From the NCBI GenBank assembly GCA_900542355.1, contig UQNE01000007.1, positions 49,974 to 113,973 of the forward strand: a stretch of 64,000 bases of DNA. The letters run 5' to 3'. Below the pieces are notes generated by a model. It searched no databases and had not been told where the DNA came from. It was given only the letters and a program-made list of their open reading frames with translations. This DNA comes from an uncultured Bacteroidales bacterium. Its GTDB lineage: Bacteria > Bacteroidota > Bacteroidia > Bacteroidales > Paludibacteraceae. Within the stretch, counting starts at the first letter, position 1, and each line of letters starts with the position of its first letter. The translations under genes and the position numbers were made by a program. Of the stretch, positions 1 to 9,197 are shown piece after piece.

Positions 1-820
1 TCAGTTCGAGCATCAGCAGATCGGGCGTTTGGTCGGTACCCATCTGCTCTGCTTTTTGCATAGCCAATGCCAATTCGATTACCAGCGTATTGGCTACAGG
101 CGATTGGCGAAGCACATCCTTCGAGAGATAAGAGAACGACTTTTTGCGCTCATTATCAGTAGGATACATATACATTGGTATGTCCATCCGCGGAGTCCAT
201 TGGCGTGCTGCCAATTCCGCAAAACGCCCGTTTACATTCTGCTTATCAGCCTCTGCGGGCAACCCTTCCAGGTAGAAAGAGGTGCTTGCCCAGTGTTGCT
301 CAACAGGGTCAATCCAGCAACAGGCATTGGCAGCATGTCCCGCAAGCAAAATGGTTGTCTCGGGGTGAATGCCGATAGCGTAAATTTTTGATTTAGAACC
401 GTATAACATACGCACCTCATCGGTGATGGCGGGCGATAGAAGCGCACGCGGAGAAATCTGTTGCGTGGTGCCGATGCCTTGCACCTGCGTATCCTCCAGC
501 AACGGATGGGGCAGCCGATCACGGCGTGAGTAGTACCAATCCATAGCCACACCATGCTCCATAGGCGTAGTGCCGGTGAGCAATGTAGCAACTGTCTCAT
601 TGCCACCATAGACGGTGTGCGGAAACGAGATAACGGTCTGGAACGCCTCCTCGCTAAGTGTCCGCAGGCCTCCTTTAGGCCAATAAGGGCGCAGTTTGGA
701 TAGGTCCTGCTCCGTCATACCGTCCACTACAGCCACCACGGTCAGATGCGGCGAAGCAAACGAAACGGAAGCAATGAACAGACAGAGTATCAGCGGATAA
801 TATAAACGAGTCGTGCGCAT
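1..820 (-). CDS. alkaline phosphatase family protein (type I phosphodiesterase-like), 3' end cut by window edge
   Basis: The reading frame opens at an ATG ending at 820 and runs off the left edge, so about 273 N-terminal residues are visible. A signal peptide (hydrophobic LILCLFIASVSFA) is followed directly by VVAVVDGM, which fits the first metal-binding Asp of the alkaline phosphatase superfamily. GGNETVATLLTGTTPMEHG, about 70 residues on, matches the nucleophile Thr region and the TG-TP-HG signature of PafA-like phosphatases and phosphodiesterases. The product is therefore probably a periplasmic phospho-mono- or diesterase. The start overlaps the end of the DUF4105 gene by 31 nt, so the two are co-transcribed as the last visible genes of the yajC operon. 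The C-terminal metal ligands lie outside the window, so the substrate cannot be judged. Confidence 0.75.
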   Translation of the reverse strand, partial: MRTTRLYYPLILCLFIASVSFASPHLTVVAVVDGMTEQDLSKLRPYWPKGGLRTLSEEAFQTVISFPHTVYGGNETVATLLTGTTPMEHGVAMDWYYSRRDRLPHPLLEDTQVQGIGTTQQISPRALLSPAITDEVRMLYGSKSKIYAIGIHPETTILLAGHAANACCWIDPVEQHWASTSFYLEGLPAEADKQNVNGRFAELAARQWTPRMDIPMYMYPTDNERKKSFSYLSKDVLRQSPVANTLVIELALAMQKAEQMGTDQTPDLLMLEL

Positions 821-1779
821 AGATGAATAGCAGGGATAATGAGTAGTCGCCAACCGAAACCGACCAGCGGATGAATAGAGAAAAAAGTAAGAAAAGCGAC
901 AATCAGCAGCAATGCGAGATAGACAATACCCATCAGCACCTCTACCCACCACGACCATTTGCCGCGCAATCTGTCGAATAGACTGATGGCAAACAAGAAC
1001 AATGCCAACAACGCAATACCCAAATACCAAGTGGCGTACCACGGAACCGGCTCTATCTCAAAGGGTTCTATCTGTGCATCGCGCACCAGCGGAGTGCCGT
1101 CCGGGAGGTATGCCTGAGCCATAAACAGCATCAGTTCCTCCGGCAGGAAGAGGCGTTGCTCGCCGTGCATCTGTTGGTCGGCACGCCTGCCGAAAAGCAA
1201 GTTGATACCGAAGTTAGCCCACGAGGCAGAGCGTGTGTAATGGCGCAAGAAATCGCGGTAGGTCTCGCCTTCAGCACCGGTATAGGCAGATAGGATTGTG
1301 GCGCCAACTGCCTGTTTGATAAGTTGATACGGGCGTGTGGCGCAGTTGTCGAAAACGAAGTTGTATAGGTAGTATCGGTTCTCGGGTTGGTAATTGACCA
1401 CCAATGCCTCGAAAAGCGATTGGCGTTGTTCGAGTGTCAGATTGAGCACCTGCGTATAGACAGGACGGTGCGAATAGGCATAGCCGAAAAAGAACCCTTC
1501 CGCCGACTCGATACCCAACTGATAGTAGGTCTCTCCGCGCATAAACTTCCAATAGAAATGGTCAGTATTGAAATCGAAGATACCATAGTTGAATACCACA
1601 TCCAACTGATTGACAGGGTCTTTTACGCGCAGAGCCGTATGTCCATAGCGTGTATACAACTCGCTGCCCGGGGCGCAGGTGAGGAGCGAGATACTCGATT
1701 GCTCGCTCAGATACTGCCCCGCATAAGCCGACAGCACCACCCATAGAGCGGCAAAAATAGCAAGAAACCTATTGCGCAT
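790..1779 (-). CDS. DUF4105 (Lnb N-terminal periplasmic domain-like) membrane protein
   Basis: 329 residues. A signal peptide is followed by LLTCAPGSELYTRYGHTAL, the hallmark of the DUF4105/Lnb N-terminal periplasmic domain, with a conserved CAPG, a Tyr/Arg and a catalytic-looking His. A second Cys region, VFDNCATRPYQLI, lies near residue 145 and matches the Cys-containing motif of the same fold. The C-terminal 80 residues hold three or four hydrophobic segments, so the enzyme domain is probably periplasmic and anchored in the inner membrane. The family is related to papain-like and lipid-linked hydrolases; its substrate in Bacteroidales is not established. It overlaps the PAP2 gene by 11 nt upstream and the phosphatase gene by 31 nt downstream. 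That places three probable envelope hydrolases in one overlapping run. Confidence 0.75.
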   Translation of the reverse strand: MRNRFLAIFAALWVVLSAYAGQYLSEQSSISLLTCAPGSELYTRYGHTALRVKDPVNQLDVVFNYGIFDFNTDHFYWKFMRGETYYQLGIESAEGFFFGYAYSHRPVYTQVLNLTLEQRQSLFEALVVNYQPENRYYLYNFVFDNCATRPYQLIKQAVGATILSAYTGAEGETYRDFLRHYTRSASWANFGINLLFGRRADQQMHGEQRLFLPEELMLFMAQAYLPDGTPLVRDAQIEPFEIEPVPWYATWYLGIALLALFLFAISLFDRLRGKWSWWVEVLMGIVYLALLLIVAFLTFFSIHPLVGFGWRLLIIPAIHLCARLVYIIR

Positions 1780-2407
1780 AACAGTAAATCAAATTAGGAA
1801 TAAAAGTCATCACGAGCCCGAGCAAGAACCCGCCAACCACCTGCATCGGTGTGTGTGCATTCAGATAAAGGCGGGCATACATCAGCAGCAACGATAAGGC
1901 TAACATGCTGATTACAAGCCACATATGCGGCATAATGCCCGTACACATACAGAAACTCATCACTCCGCCCACCAATCCGCCAAGACTGCTTAGGTGCGCC
2001 GAGATCTTCCAACGCCGATTGACTAATGCAACGATGATCAGTGCTACTGTAGCACCTATCCCCGTCAGCAAGATACAAGTAGGTACATGGAGCGCACTAT
2101 ACATAAAATAGCACCAAAAAGCAAAGCAAAACACCGTATATATATAGGGTGTGGTGCGTTCTTCGGCCCGCTCGATGTACAAATCGCTCACGCTTCCTCG
2201 CCGAATAAGCAGTAGGATAGCGGTGATAGGGATGATACAAGTGAGCAACAGCGTTCCCACTATACTCACCCACCAATATGCGCTCGGCAACGCATGGAAA
2301 TAGACTGAGTAAGTGGTACAAAACAGCAGCATTCCGTAGGTAGGAACGAACAACGGATAGAGCAATATGCTCAGTCCTTTGGCTACTATATTGAGCAATT
2401 TTCTCAT
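1769..2407 (-). CDS. PAP2-family phosphatase, integral membrane
   Basis: 212 residues with six or seven hydrophobic segments. The C-terminal part carries ARLYLNAHTPMQVVGGFLLG, the third motif of the PAP2 superfamily (catalytic His in the AHTP context). The first phosphatase motif is weak, as is common in the short Bacteroidales members. The family removes phosphate from lipid pyrophosphates such as undecaprenyl pyrophosphate, or from phosphatidic acid; here it could serve lipid-carrier recycling. The start codon overlaps the stop of rpoN (4 nt) and the end overlaps the DUF4105 gene, which indicates translational coupling. Confidence 0.7.
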   Translation of the reverse strand: MRKLLNIVAKGLSILLYPLFVPTYGMLLFCTTYSVYFHALPSAYWWVSIVGTLLLTCIIPITAILLLIRRGSVSDLYIERAEERTTPYIYTVFCFAFWCYFMYSALHVPTCILLTGIGATVALIIVALVNRRWKISAHLSSLGGLVGGVMSFCMCTGIMPHMWLVISMLALSLLLMYARLYLNAHTPMQVVGGFLLGLVMTFIPNLIYCYAQ

Positions 2408-3909
2408 CGTATTACGGCGCGACGCAGACGCGCTACGGGTATCCCGAGTTGGTCGCGATACTTGGCTATGGTACGGCGTGCTATCTTGTAGCCGTGCTCG
2501 GCTAATATCTCTACCAGGCGGTCGTCGTTGAGTGGTTCGCGTTTATCTTCTTTGTCGATGATTTCCTGCAATGTATGTTTTATCTCGCGGGTGGATACCT
2601 CTTTACCGGCAGCATTGGTCATCGATTCGGAGAAGAAGTACTTGAGCGGAAATATACCAAACTGCGTCTGCACATACTTGCTGTTGCTCACGCGCGAGAT
2701 AGTGCTCACATCGTAGCCCGTCTTGTCGGCTATGTCTTGTAGTATCATCGGCTTTAGGTAACTCTCGTCGCCCTCAATAAAGAAGTCGTGCTGCTTCTGC
2801 ATTATTGCCGTCATTGTATTGGTCAGCGTTTCGTTGCGCTGGCGAATAGCATCGATAAACCACTTGGCAGACTCTATCTTCTCACGGATAAAACGCATAG
2901 CCTCTTTGGTCTCGTTCGTCTGCTTGCTCTTGGAGTACGAATCGAGCATCGCGCTATACTCACGGCTGACATGCAGTTCGGGTATATCGCCTGTGTTGAG
3001 CGTCAGTATCAACTCGCCATCTCGATTCTCTACATAGAAATCGGGAATAATCGTTGTGCGCTGCGTATCGTAAGCCGTACCCGAAAATGCATTCGACGGT
3101 TTCTGATTGAGGTGCAGTATCTCTCCCACTGCGTTCCTAAACTGCTCCTCGCTCACGCCCAAACGCTGCATTATCTTGTCGTAATGGTGTTTAGAGAACG
3201 GCTCAAAGTAGTTCTCCAATATCTTGGTAGCCAGTTCGATAGCCGGTGTCTGCGCTTTGCGGTGCAGTTGTGTCAGCAAACACTCTTGCAGGTTGGCAGC
3301 TGCCACTCCGGGTGGGTCGAACTGTTTAATCTGATTGACGATATCGGCCATCTCCTCGTCGCTGACCGTCAAGTTCTCCTGAAAACTTAAGTCGTCCACC
3401 AATTGCTCTATCGTGCGCCGCAGGTAGCCGTCATCATCGATGTTGCCTAATACCCACTTCGCAATATGGCGCTGTGGCTTGGTCATCTTGGTCAAGTAGA
3501 TCTGTGATTTCAGTTCGTCGGTAAAACTCGTTCCTCCCGAGAAAGGTATGTCACGCTGTTCGTTCTCCGCCGTACCATTGTTGGTATGGAGCATATACTC
3601 CGGCGTCTCGTCGTCGTTTACATACTGGTCGTAGTTGAAGTCCTCGTTCTGTAGCGGATCGCCTCCATCGTCATCGTTACCGCACTGATAATCATCGTTT
3701 TGCGTGTTGTAGTTCTCGTCGCTGCCGTAATCATCCGTGTAGTTGACATTGTCGCTGCCCTCCTCTAATGCAGGGTTCTCCTGCAACTCTTCGTTGATGC
3801 GTTGCGGCAACTCTGTCGAGGGCAATTCCAGCATACGAATCACCTGTATCTGTGTAGGCGATAGTTTGGTTTGGAGTTTCTGTGTTTGAACAAGAGAGGC
3901 GGATTGCAT
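2404..3909 (-). CDS. rpoN: RNA polymerase sigma-54 factor
   Basis: 501 residues, the usual size. Region I at the N terminus is Gln-rich (QTQKLQTKLSPTQIQVIRML) and ends with the LQENPALE motif, which contacts activators and holds the polymerase in a closed complex. An acidic, Asn/Asp-rich stretch of region II follows at about residues 50-115. The core-binding region and a helix-turn-helix come next. The RpoN box ARRTIAKYRDQLGI lies close to the C terminus and reads the -24 element. No sigma-54 activator gene is visible nearby. The gene sits inside the yajC operon, 9 nt after the aminotransferase gene. Confidence 0.95.
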   Translation of the reverse strand: MQSASLVQTQKLQTKLSPTQIQVIRMLELPSTELPQRINEELQENPALEEGSDNVNYTDDYGSDENYNTQNDDYQCGNDDDGGDPLQNEDFNYDQYVNDDETPEYMLHTNNGTAENEQRDIPFSGGTSFTDELKSQIYLTKMTKPQRHIAKWVLGNIDDDGYLRRTIEQLVDDLSFQENLTVSDEEMADIVNQIKQFDPPGVAAANLQECLLTQLHRKAQTPAIELATKILENYFEPFSKHHYDKIMQRLGVSEEQFRNAVGEILHLNQKPSNAFSGTAYDTQRTTIIPDFYVENRDGELILTLNTGDIPELHVSREYSAMLDSYSKSKQTNETKEAMRFIREKIESAKWFIDAIRQRNETLTNTMTAIMQKQHDFFIEGDESYLKPMILQDIADKTGYDVSTISRVSNSKYVQTQFGIFPLKYFFSESMTNAAGKEVSTREIKHTLQEIIDKEDKREPLNDDRLVEILAEHGYKIARRTIAKYRDQLGIPVARLRRAVIR

Positions 3910-3918
3910 AGCAAATAG

Positions 3919-5046
3919 TTATTTAACCAACGCAAGCAGGTTGGAGGTTATATATTCCAGTTGTTCTTCGTCCAGTTCGGTGTGAATCGGTAGCGACAGC
4001 ACGCAGTCTGCCAGTCGCTCTGCCACAGGGAAATCGCCCGCTTGGTAGCGCGGGTCTTGGTAGGCTTTTTGCAGGTGTAGCGGCACGGGGTAGTAAATCA
4101 TGGCGGGTATGCCTTTGGCTTGCAGCCCCTCGCGCACCGCATCTCTATCTACGCCCTGCAAGCGCACCGTATATTGATGATAGACATGCGTCGAATGGGT
4201 TTCGTGTCCGGGGAGCAGGATATGCTCATTACCGTCCAAGGCACGGTCGTAGTATGCTGCGGCGCGTCGGCGGGCGGCGATATACTCGTTTAGGTGCGGC
4301 AGTTTAGCATCGAGCACCGCTGCTTGAATACTATCCAAACGCGAATTGACACCTATCATGTCGTGGTGATAACGCACCACCATTCCGTGGTTGGCAATAG
4401 CCCGCATACGCGCGGCCAACTCATCATTGTTGGTAAAGATTGCCCCGCCGTCGCCGTAGCAACCCAGGTTCTTCGAGGGGAAGAAACTCGTGCAGCCGAT
4501 GTCGCCTATCGTACCTGCCTGCTTGGTTGTACCATCAGCAAAGGTATATTCCGCGCCGATGGCCTGGCAAGCGTCCTCTACCACATAGAGGTGGTGCTCG
4601 CGGGCTATCTCCATGATTTCTTGCATGTTAGCACACTGCCCGAAGAGATGTACAGGCGCAATGGCTTTGGTCTTAGGCGTGATGGCACGGCGAACTGCCT
4701 CTGCCGACATATTCATCGTTTCCCAATCTACATCCACCACCACAGGTGTCAGCCCGAGCAATGCCACTACCTCGGCGGTGGCAATAAAAGTGAAAGTAGG
4801 GGTAATCACCTCATCGCCTTTCTGTAAGCCCAGCCCCATCAGCGCAATCTGCAATGCGTCTGTTCCGTTGCCTACCGTGATGATATGTTTTGCCCCCGTA
4901 TAGGTCTCCAAATGTTGCTGAAAATCAGTTACTTTCTGCCCTTTTACAAACGCCGCACTATCTATCACATCCTGGATACCGCGATCGATATCCGCCTTGA
5001 TGCGTTGGTACTGCGTCTGCAAATCTACCATCTGTATATTTCTCAT
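3919..5046 (-). CDS. DegT/DnrJ/EryC1/StrS family PLP aminotransferase
   Basis: 375 residues, full length for the family. NGTDALQIALMGLGL near residue 60 binds the cofactor phosphate, EDACQAIGA near residue 155 supplies the ring-stacking Asp, and FFPSKNLGCYGDGG near 190 carries the PLP-binding Lys. Enzymes of this group transfer an amino group from glutamate or glutamine to a keto-sugar nucleotide, supplying amino sugars for LPS, capsule or glycoprotein glycans. The genes next to it are ybbR upstream and rpoN downstream (9 nt), not a sugar cluster, so the substrate stays open. The start follows ybbR by 12 nt. Confidence 0.9.
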   Translation of the reverse strand: MRNIQMVDLQTQYQRIKADIDRGIQDVIDSAAFVKGQKVTDFQQHLETYTGAKHIITVGNGTDALQIALMGLGLQKGDEVITPTFTFIATAEVVALLGLTPVVVDVDWETMNMSAEAVRRAITPKTKAIAPVHLFGQCANMQEIMEIAREHHLYVVEDACQAIGAEYTFADGTTKQAGTIGDIGCTSFFPSKNLGCYGDGGAIFTNNDELAARMRAIANHGMVVRYHHDMIGVNSRLDSIQAAVLDAKLPHLNEYIAARRRAAAYYDRALDGNEHILLPGHETHSTHVYHQYTVRLQGVDRDAVREGLQAKGIPAMIYYPVPLHLQKAYQDPRYQAGDFPVAERLADCVLSLPIHTELDEEQLEYITSNLLALVK

Positions 5047-5058
5047 AATCAGTCCTTT

Positions 5059-6048
5059 CTATCGTTCTACTATAAACTCCACTTCGTTCGGGTACGCGCG
5101 TGCGCTCAATATATAGGGGTTGGTGTACCGTACTTCCACGCCGAGTGTCTCCGCACCATTCTCCGGATAATGGCATTGCGCCATCACATCGTTTGCCTCT
5201 ACCTCACCAAAGTGGCTCATTCCTACGCGCACCGTAACCTCCGTGGTTTGCGGAAAGAGGCGCACAAACTCGCCCTCCGGCACATCTTGCACCGTTATCG
5301 GTACCACAAACGCCTTCTCCGTGTATCGCTCGGTTACAATCGTCAGCGCCACACTGTCCGCACCCAATCGCACACCCCGAGGAACTATCAGTGCCAAGCG
5401 TACTGTCGTGGTATCTTTTAGGTCAGTCAGCCCGAGCAACTCGGTATGTATCGCCTTTATCGTGTCTAACGCCGCCTTGCGCCCATATATCCGCACTTGC
5501 TGCGCCGACAACTGTGGCTCGCCCACCAACTGATACTCGTCTGCCGGTACCACCGTTCCGTCCCATTCAATGGGAAGCAACCGTTCCTCTTGCCTGTGGT
5601 AGTCGCACACTATCTGCTCAGGTGTAACCGATTGCAACTTGCTCGTTCCCTGTAGCATATCCGATATGCTGCGCCTCAGTACATCCGCCGATATGCGTAT
5701 CGTACCTTGACTGCCGTGCACTTGGCTGCTTAGGTCTATCGTCAGTTGCGGCCGTTCGCTATGATAAGTACGCAGGCGTTTACCGGCATCGCGCACCTCC
5801 ACCAACAGCGTATCGGGCAAGTGCTTCTTATCCACCCCCACATTAGCCGGAATACCCGTATAGGTAACCAGCACCGGTATCGTTGCGTTGCGCACCGAGT
5901 GCATGGCATGTCCGTACCACAAGACGGTAGCAAGCAGCACAAAGAATAAAAAAGTGAGTATATCACCCCAATGTGTCTCGTTCATCAGGGTGATACACCA
6001 ATGTTTTATCCGTTGCCATACTTCTCTCATACGATACTCATGCGGCAA
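5059..6048 (-). CDS. YbbR-like domain protein
   Basis: 329 residues. One transmembrane segment near residues 28-50 (ILTFLFFVLLATVLWYG) follows a short charged N terminus. The rest is periplasmic beta-rich sequence with several YbbR-type repeats; VPVLVTYTG-like and VRVGMSHFGEVEA-like strands are visible. In Firmicutes the relative CdaR regulates the diadenylate cyclase CdaA. In Bacteroidales the gene commonly stands, as here, after yajC. No cyclase gene is in the window, so a link to c-di-AMP is only a family inference. The gap to yajC is 18 nt. Confidence 0.75.
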   Translation of the reverse strand: MPHEYRMREVWQRIKHWCITLMNETHWGDILTFLFFVLLATVLWYGHAMHSVRNATIPVLVTYTGIPANVGVDKKHLPDTLLVEVRDAGKRLRTYHSERPQLTIDLSSQVHGSQGTIRISADVLRRSISDMLQGTSKLQSVTPEQIVCDYHRQEERLLPIEWDGTVVPADEYQLVGEPQLSAQQVRIYGRKAALDTIKAIHTELLGLTDLKDTTTVRLALIVPRGVRLGADSVALTIVTERYTEKAFVVPITVQDVPEGEFVRLFPQTTEVTVRVGMSHFGEVEANDVMAQCHYPENGAETLGVEVRYTNPYILSARAYPNEVEFIVER

Positions 6049-6066
6049 CGCCTGTCTTGGCGTGCC

Positions 6067-6417
6067 TTATTTCTTCTCCTCTTTCGGAGCGTCTTTCGGT
6101 GCTGCTTGCGCATCGGCTGCGTCGGCAAAGACGCTGTCTTTCGACACCTTAATCGTTACATCTTTCGATACGGTAATCAAAAAAGCGTTCTCTTGCACTT
6201 CCTTGATTTCACCATAGATACCGCCGGCGGTAACCACTTTGTCGCCACGCTTTATAGCCTCGCGTTGTTTCTGCAATTCCTTTTGTTTCTTCGTCTGAGG
6301 GCGAATCATAAAGAAATAGAACACCACGAAGATCAAGATCATCATAACCCAGAAACTCCACTGGCTTGCTCCGTTAGTAGCAGCAGCCTCTGCCTGCAAC
6401 ATAATCAAATTAAGCAT
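6067..6417 (-). CDS. yajC: preprotein translocase subunit YajC
   Basis: 116 residues. One N-terminal transmembrane helix (FWVMMILIFVVFYFFMI) is followed by the diagnostic IRPQTKKQKELQKQ and by GDKVVTAGGIYGEI, the conserved cytoplasmic loop of YajC. The tail is charged and rich in Ala, Pro and Lys. YajC binds SecDF at the SecYEG channel and aids protein export. It is the first gene of the operon yajC-ybbR-degT-rpoN-PAP2-DUF4105-phosphatase, which starts from the promoter annotated about 130 nt upstream. Confidence 0.95.
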   Translation of the reverse strand: MLNLIMLQAEAAATNGASQWSFWVMMILIFVVFYFFMIRPQTKKQKELQKQREAIKRGDKVVTAGGIYGEIKEVQENAFLITVSKDVTIKVSKDSVFADAADAQAAPKDAPKEEKK

Positions 6418-6549
6418 ACTTATATTGTTTTGTTTGTTTGTATTTCATCTGTCCGTTTGCGTACTATCCCGAGACCTATCCTCAGCGAGCAATATCCTTC
6501 CTCCTTATTCCTTGCTCATTATCAGATAGTCCCCACGCAAAATTCGCTA

Positions 6550-6581
6550 CAAAATTACACATTTCTTTTGAATTACGCAAA
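6550..6581 (-). promoter_or_regulatory. promoter of the yajC operon
   Basis: On the minus strand TTTG (6578-6581) is followed after exactly 20 nt by TAATTTTG (6550-6557), a full match to the Bacteroidota -33/-7 consensus. The predicted transcript would carry a leader of about 125 nt before yajC. Confidence 0.75.
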
Positions 6582-7169
6582 CCGCAACCGCAATTTGCCC
6601 AAAAAGCAATGCAAAAGCGCCCCAAAAAGCGGTACTAAATCAATCCAAAATCACCGTCAATCGCCCTGTCTATGTACTGCATCTGACGGACTATATACGG
6701 TACATACACGGTAGATATACGGTAGATATACGGTACATATACGGTACATATACGGTACATATACGGTACATATACGGTAGATAATGCTAACTTTGTAATA
6801 CTTTTGTAAGGTCTTTACGGAAGAACCATCAGAGCAATTAACTATCAATTAACCGCAACGGAGAATAGTGTGCCTGCTATGCACATAGAGTGGTTTGGTG
6901 AGGTCTTTAATGGCGTTTTAATGGCTTTTAATGGAGAACAAAAAATCATCGCAGAGAAAGAAATTTCTGGATAATCACATGTCAATTAATGTTTTAATGG
7001 TCAATTAACCGTTAACGGAGGACAACAAGAGGTATTTGAGAAATCATTTTAATGGCTTTTATATGGAATTTAACGGAGAACATAGAGCATTAACGGAGAA
7101 CTATGGCATACACGGAACCGCGATGTGCTATTTTGTTGAGCCTGCGGACTCGGGGAAGTACGCACACCA
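6582..7169. other. gene-free stretch rich in dispersed and tandem repeats
   Basis: I see no credible gene here. The stretch holds an 11-bp tandem array (about 6700-6784) and then a dense run of related short sequences, TTTAATGGC and TTAACGGAGAACA, between about 6830 and 7105. A 26-bp element at 6917-6942 recurs elsewhere in the window in the opposite orientation. The right end (7089-7135) resembles another intergenic stretch at 34104-34150 on the minus strand. Confidence 0.6.
6700..6784. repeat. 11-bp tandem repeat, about eight units (TACGGTACATA)
   Basis: Eight consecutive 11-bp units are visible, consensus TACGGTACATA; some read TACGGTAGATA and one CACGGTAGATA. The spacing is one helical turn. 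The same unit in inverse orientation forms an array of about six units at 40490-40555. Confidence 0.9.
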
Positions 7170-7201
7170 TTTGGCAGAATGGATTTTTTTTTGTAACTTT
7201 G
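7170..7201 (+). promoter_or_regulatory. promoter of the ABC ATPase-ruvB operon
   Basis: TTTG (7170-7173), 20 nt spacer, TAACTTTG (7194-7201). The predicted transcription start lies close to the ATG at 7226, so starts further upstream can be excluded and the leader is very short. Confidence 0.8.
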
Positions 7202-7225
7202 CGGGCTCATTATGAAGACGCCCAA

Positions 7226-7906
7226 ATGTCGGTACGAATAGAACATCTGAATAAGACTATCGGTAAGCAACAAGTGCTTAGCGAGGTGTCGCTGTCGATA
7301 GACGATGGCGAGGTGGTAGGCTTGCTCGGCCCTAACGGTGCTGGCAAGTCCACACTGATGAAGATACTGGTGGGGCTGTGGGAACCGACCCTAAAAGCCA
7401 ATACGCAGACCCGTGTGGAAGTGCCAAAAGAGATAGGCTACCTGCCGGAGCAGAACCCGCTGTATGAAGAAATGTATGTAGCAGAGTATCTGCAGTTTAT
7501 GGGCAAACTCACTATGCCTTCTGCGAGCAGGCGACAGGTAGATGAGCGTGTAGAGATGCTCATAGAGCGTGTAGGGCTGACGCCCGAGCGGCATAAGAAA
7601 ATAGGTCAGTTGAGCAAAGGCTACAAGCAGCGTGTAGGGCTGGCACAGGCTCTGCTCGGCGACCCGGAGTTGCTGATCTTAGACGAACCGACCACAGGGC
7701 TTGACCCCAATCAGTTGGTGGATATACGCAACTTGATACGCGAGTTGGGCAAGGACCGCACCGTGATACTCTCTACCCATATCATGCAGGAAGTCAGAGA
7801 GATGTGCGACCGCGTGGTGATACTCGACCACGGACAGATAAAAGCCGACATGCCCATCGGCGAGATAAACGACTTGGAACAACTATTCAGAGACAAAACC
7901 AAATGA
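7226..7906 (+). CDS. ABC transporter ATP-binding protein, GldA-like
   Basis: 226 residues from the ATG at 7226, chosen because the promoter's -7 box ends at 7201. Walker A is GPNGAGKST (about residue 33), the Q-loop region is GYLPEQNPLYEEM, the signature is LSKGYKQRVGLAQALL, Walker B is LLILDEPTTGLDP, and the switch His lies in LSTHIMQEV. The LPEQNPLYEEM context resembles GldA and similar ATPases that pair with ABC-2 permeases. The protein is shorter than typical GldA (about 300 residues), lacks the usual C-terminal extension, and no permease gene follows. The stop codon overlaps the ruvB start (ATGA), so the two are translated together. The export substrate is unknown. Confidence 0.85.
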   Translation: MSVRIEHLNKTIGKQQVLSEVSLSIDDGEVVGLLGPNGAGKSTLMKILVGLWEPTLKANTQTRVEVPKEIGYLPEQNPLYEEMYVAEYLQFMGKLTMPSASRRQVDERVEMLIERVGLTPERHKKIGQLSKGYKQRVGLAQALLGDPELLILDEPTTGLDPNQLVDIRNLIRELGKDRTVILSTHIMQEVREMCDRVVILDHGQIKADMPIGEINDLEQLFRDKTK

Positions 7907-8919
7907 GTGAGTTCGATATACGCCAACAGATGACCGAGAAGGAGCAAGACAACGCCTTGCGCCCGTTGCGCTTTGCCGATTTTGCGGGGCAAAGCAAGGT
8001 GGTGAGCAACCTGCGTATCTTTGTAGAAGCCGCTAAGATGCGTGGCGAAAGCCTCGACCATGTACTGCTCTTCGGCCCCCCGGGATTAGGAAAGACCACA
8101 CTGAGCAATATCATCGCCAACGAGTTGGGCGTGGGCTTTAAAATTACCTCCGGACCGGTGTTGGATAAGCCGGGCGACCTGGCAGGACTGCTGACCAGCC
8201 TCGAACCGAATGATGTGCTTTTCATCGACGAGATACACCGCCTTTCGCCTGTGGTAGAAGAGTATCTCTACTCGGCGATGGAGGACTATCGTATTGATAT
8301 TATGATAGATAAAGGCCCATCGGCTCGCACGATACAGATCGATCTCAATCGGTTTACGCTTATCGGCGCCACTACCCGCTCGGGCTTGCTGACCTCGCCA
8401 CTGCGGGCGCGTTTCGGTATCAACTGCCACTTGGAATACTACGATGCCGACATCCTGGCAGGTATCGTATCGCGCAGTGCCGGTTTGCTGGGCGTGCAGA
8501 TCGATAGCCATGCCGCAGGCGAGATTGCACGACGAAGCCGTGGTACGCCTCGTATCGCCAATGCGCTGCTAAGGCGTGTGCGTGATTTTGCGCAGGTGAA
8601 AGGCAACGGCACTATCGACCTCGACATCGCACAATACGCCCTCGAAGCACTCAATATCGATACTTTCGGTCTGGATCAGATAGACAACAAACTGCTCTGC
8701 ACCATCATCGATAAGTTCCAAGGCGGACCTGTAGGCTTGAACACCATCGCTACAGCGATGGGCGAAGACGCCGGTACGATAGAAGATGTGTACGAACCAT
8801 ACCTCATCAAGGAAGGTTTTATCAAGCGCACTCCCCGCGGACGAGAAGTAACCGAGTTGGCATACAAGCACCTGCATAAGACCCCCTATCAACGCGACAA
8901 CCAACAAACGCTGTTCTAA
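7903..8919 (+). CDS. ruvB: Holliday junction branch migration helicase RuvB
   Basis: 338 residues from the ATG at 7903. That ATG overlaps the ABC gene stop by 4 nt and gives the expected RuvB N terminus. Walker A is GPPGLGKTTL, Walker B is DVLFIDEIHRL, sensor 1 is IGATTRSGLL, and the C-terminal winged helix contains GPVGLNTIATAMGED and FIKRTPRGR. RuvB forms hexameric AAA+ rings that pull DNA through the RuvA-bound junction during recombinational repair. All parts are present and the length is normal. Confidence 0.97.
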   Translation: MSEFDIRQQMTEKEQDNALRPLRFADFAGQSKVVSNLRIFVEAAKMRGESLDHVLLFGPPGLGKTTLSNIIANELGVGFKITSGPVLDKPGDLAGLLTSLEPNDVLFIDEIHRLSPVVEEYLYSAMEDYRIDIMIDKGPSARTIQIDLNRFTLIGATTRSGLLTSPLRARFGINCHLEYYDADILAGIVSRSAGLLGVQIDSHAAGEIARRSRGTPRIANALLRRVRDFAQVKGNGTIDLDIAQYALEALNIDTFGLDQIDNKLLCTIIDKFQGGPVGLNTIATAMGEDAGTIEDVYEPYLIKEGFIKRTPRGREVTELAYKHLHKTPYQRDNQQTLF

Positions 8920-9126
8920 AGCGCAACCGACACATGATGGGAGTATCTGTCTCCCTAAAAGTAAGGTAGAATGCAAGTAGATTCAACTGTGATGCGCCTT
9001 TCGTTTTGCGTATTCTTCCTCGTATCGCACATATTTACAATCGATTACCGATTACTCCGCTGCGCCTTTTATTTTGCCGCACATAAACAATCCCCTACCC
9101 CGCTCTACCCGCCCAAAACTACAAAA

Positions 9127-9158
9127 AAATAGTTATCCCAGCAAAGAGATAACTATTT
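9127..9158. terminator. bidirectional terminator between ruvB and the MFS gene
   Basis: An 11-bp perfect stem (AAATAGTTATC, 9127-9137, with its complement at 9148-9158) encloses a 10-nt loop. T-rich runs follow on both strands, so it can end ruvB transcripts and those of the convergent transporter gene. Confidence 0.8.
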
Positions 9159-9197
9159 TCTTTTTCCACTGCCTCCTATTTTGAGGCGAACGCTTGG

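Noticed and set aside
6700..6784. CRISPR-like array
   Set aside because: The units are 11 bp with no spacers and no cas genes are in the window.
8939..8957. GGGAG/CTCCC hairpin just after ruvB as its terminator
   Set aside because: It has a short stem and no T run; the 9127-9158 hairpin is a much better candidate.
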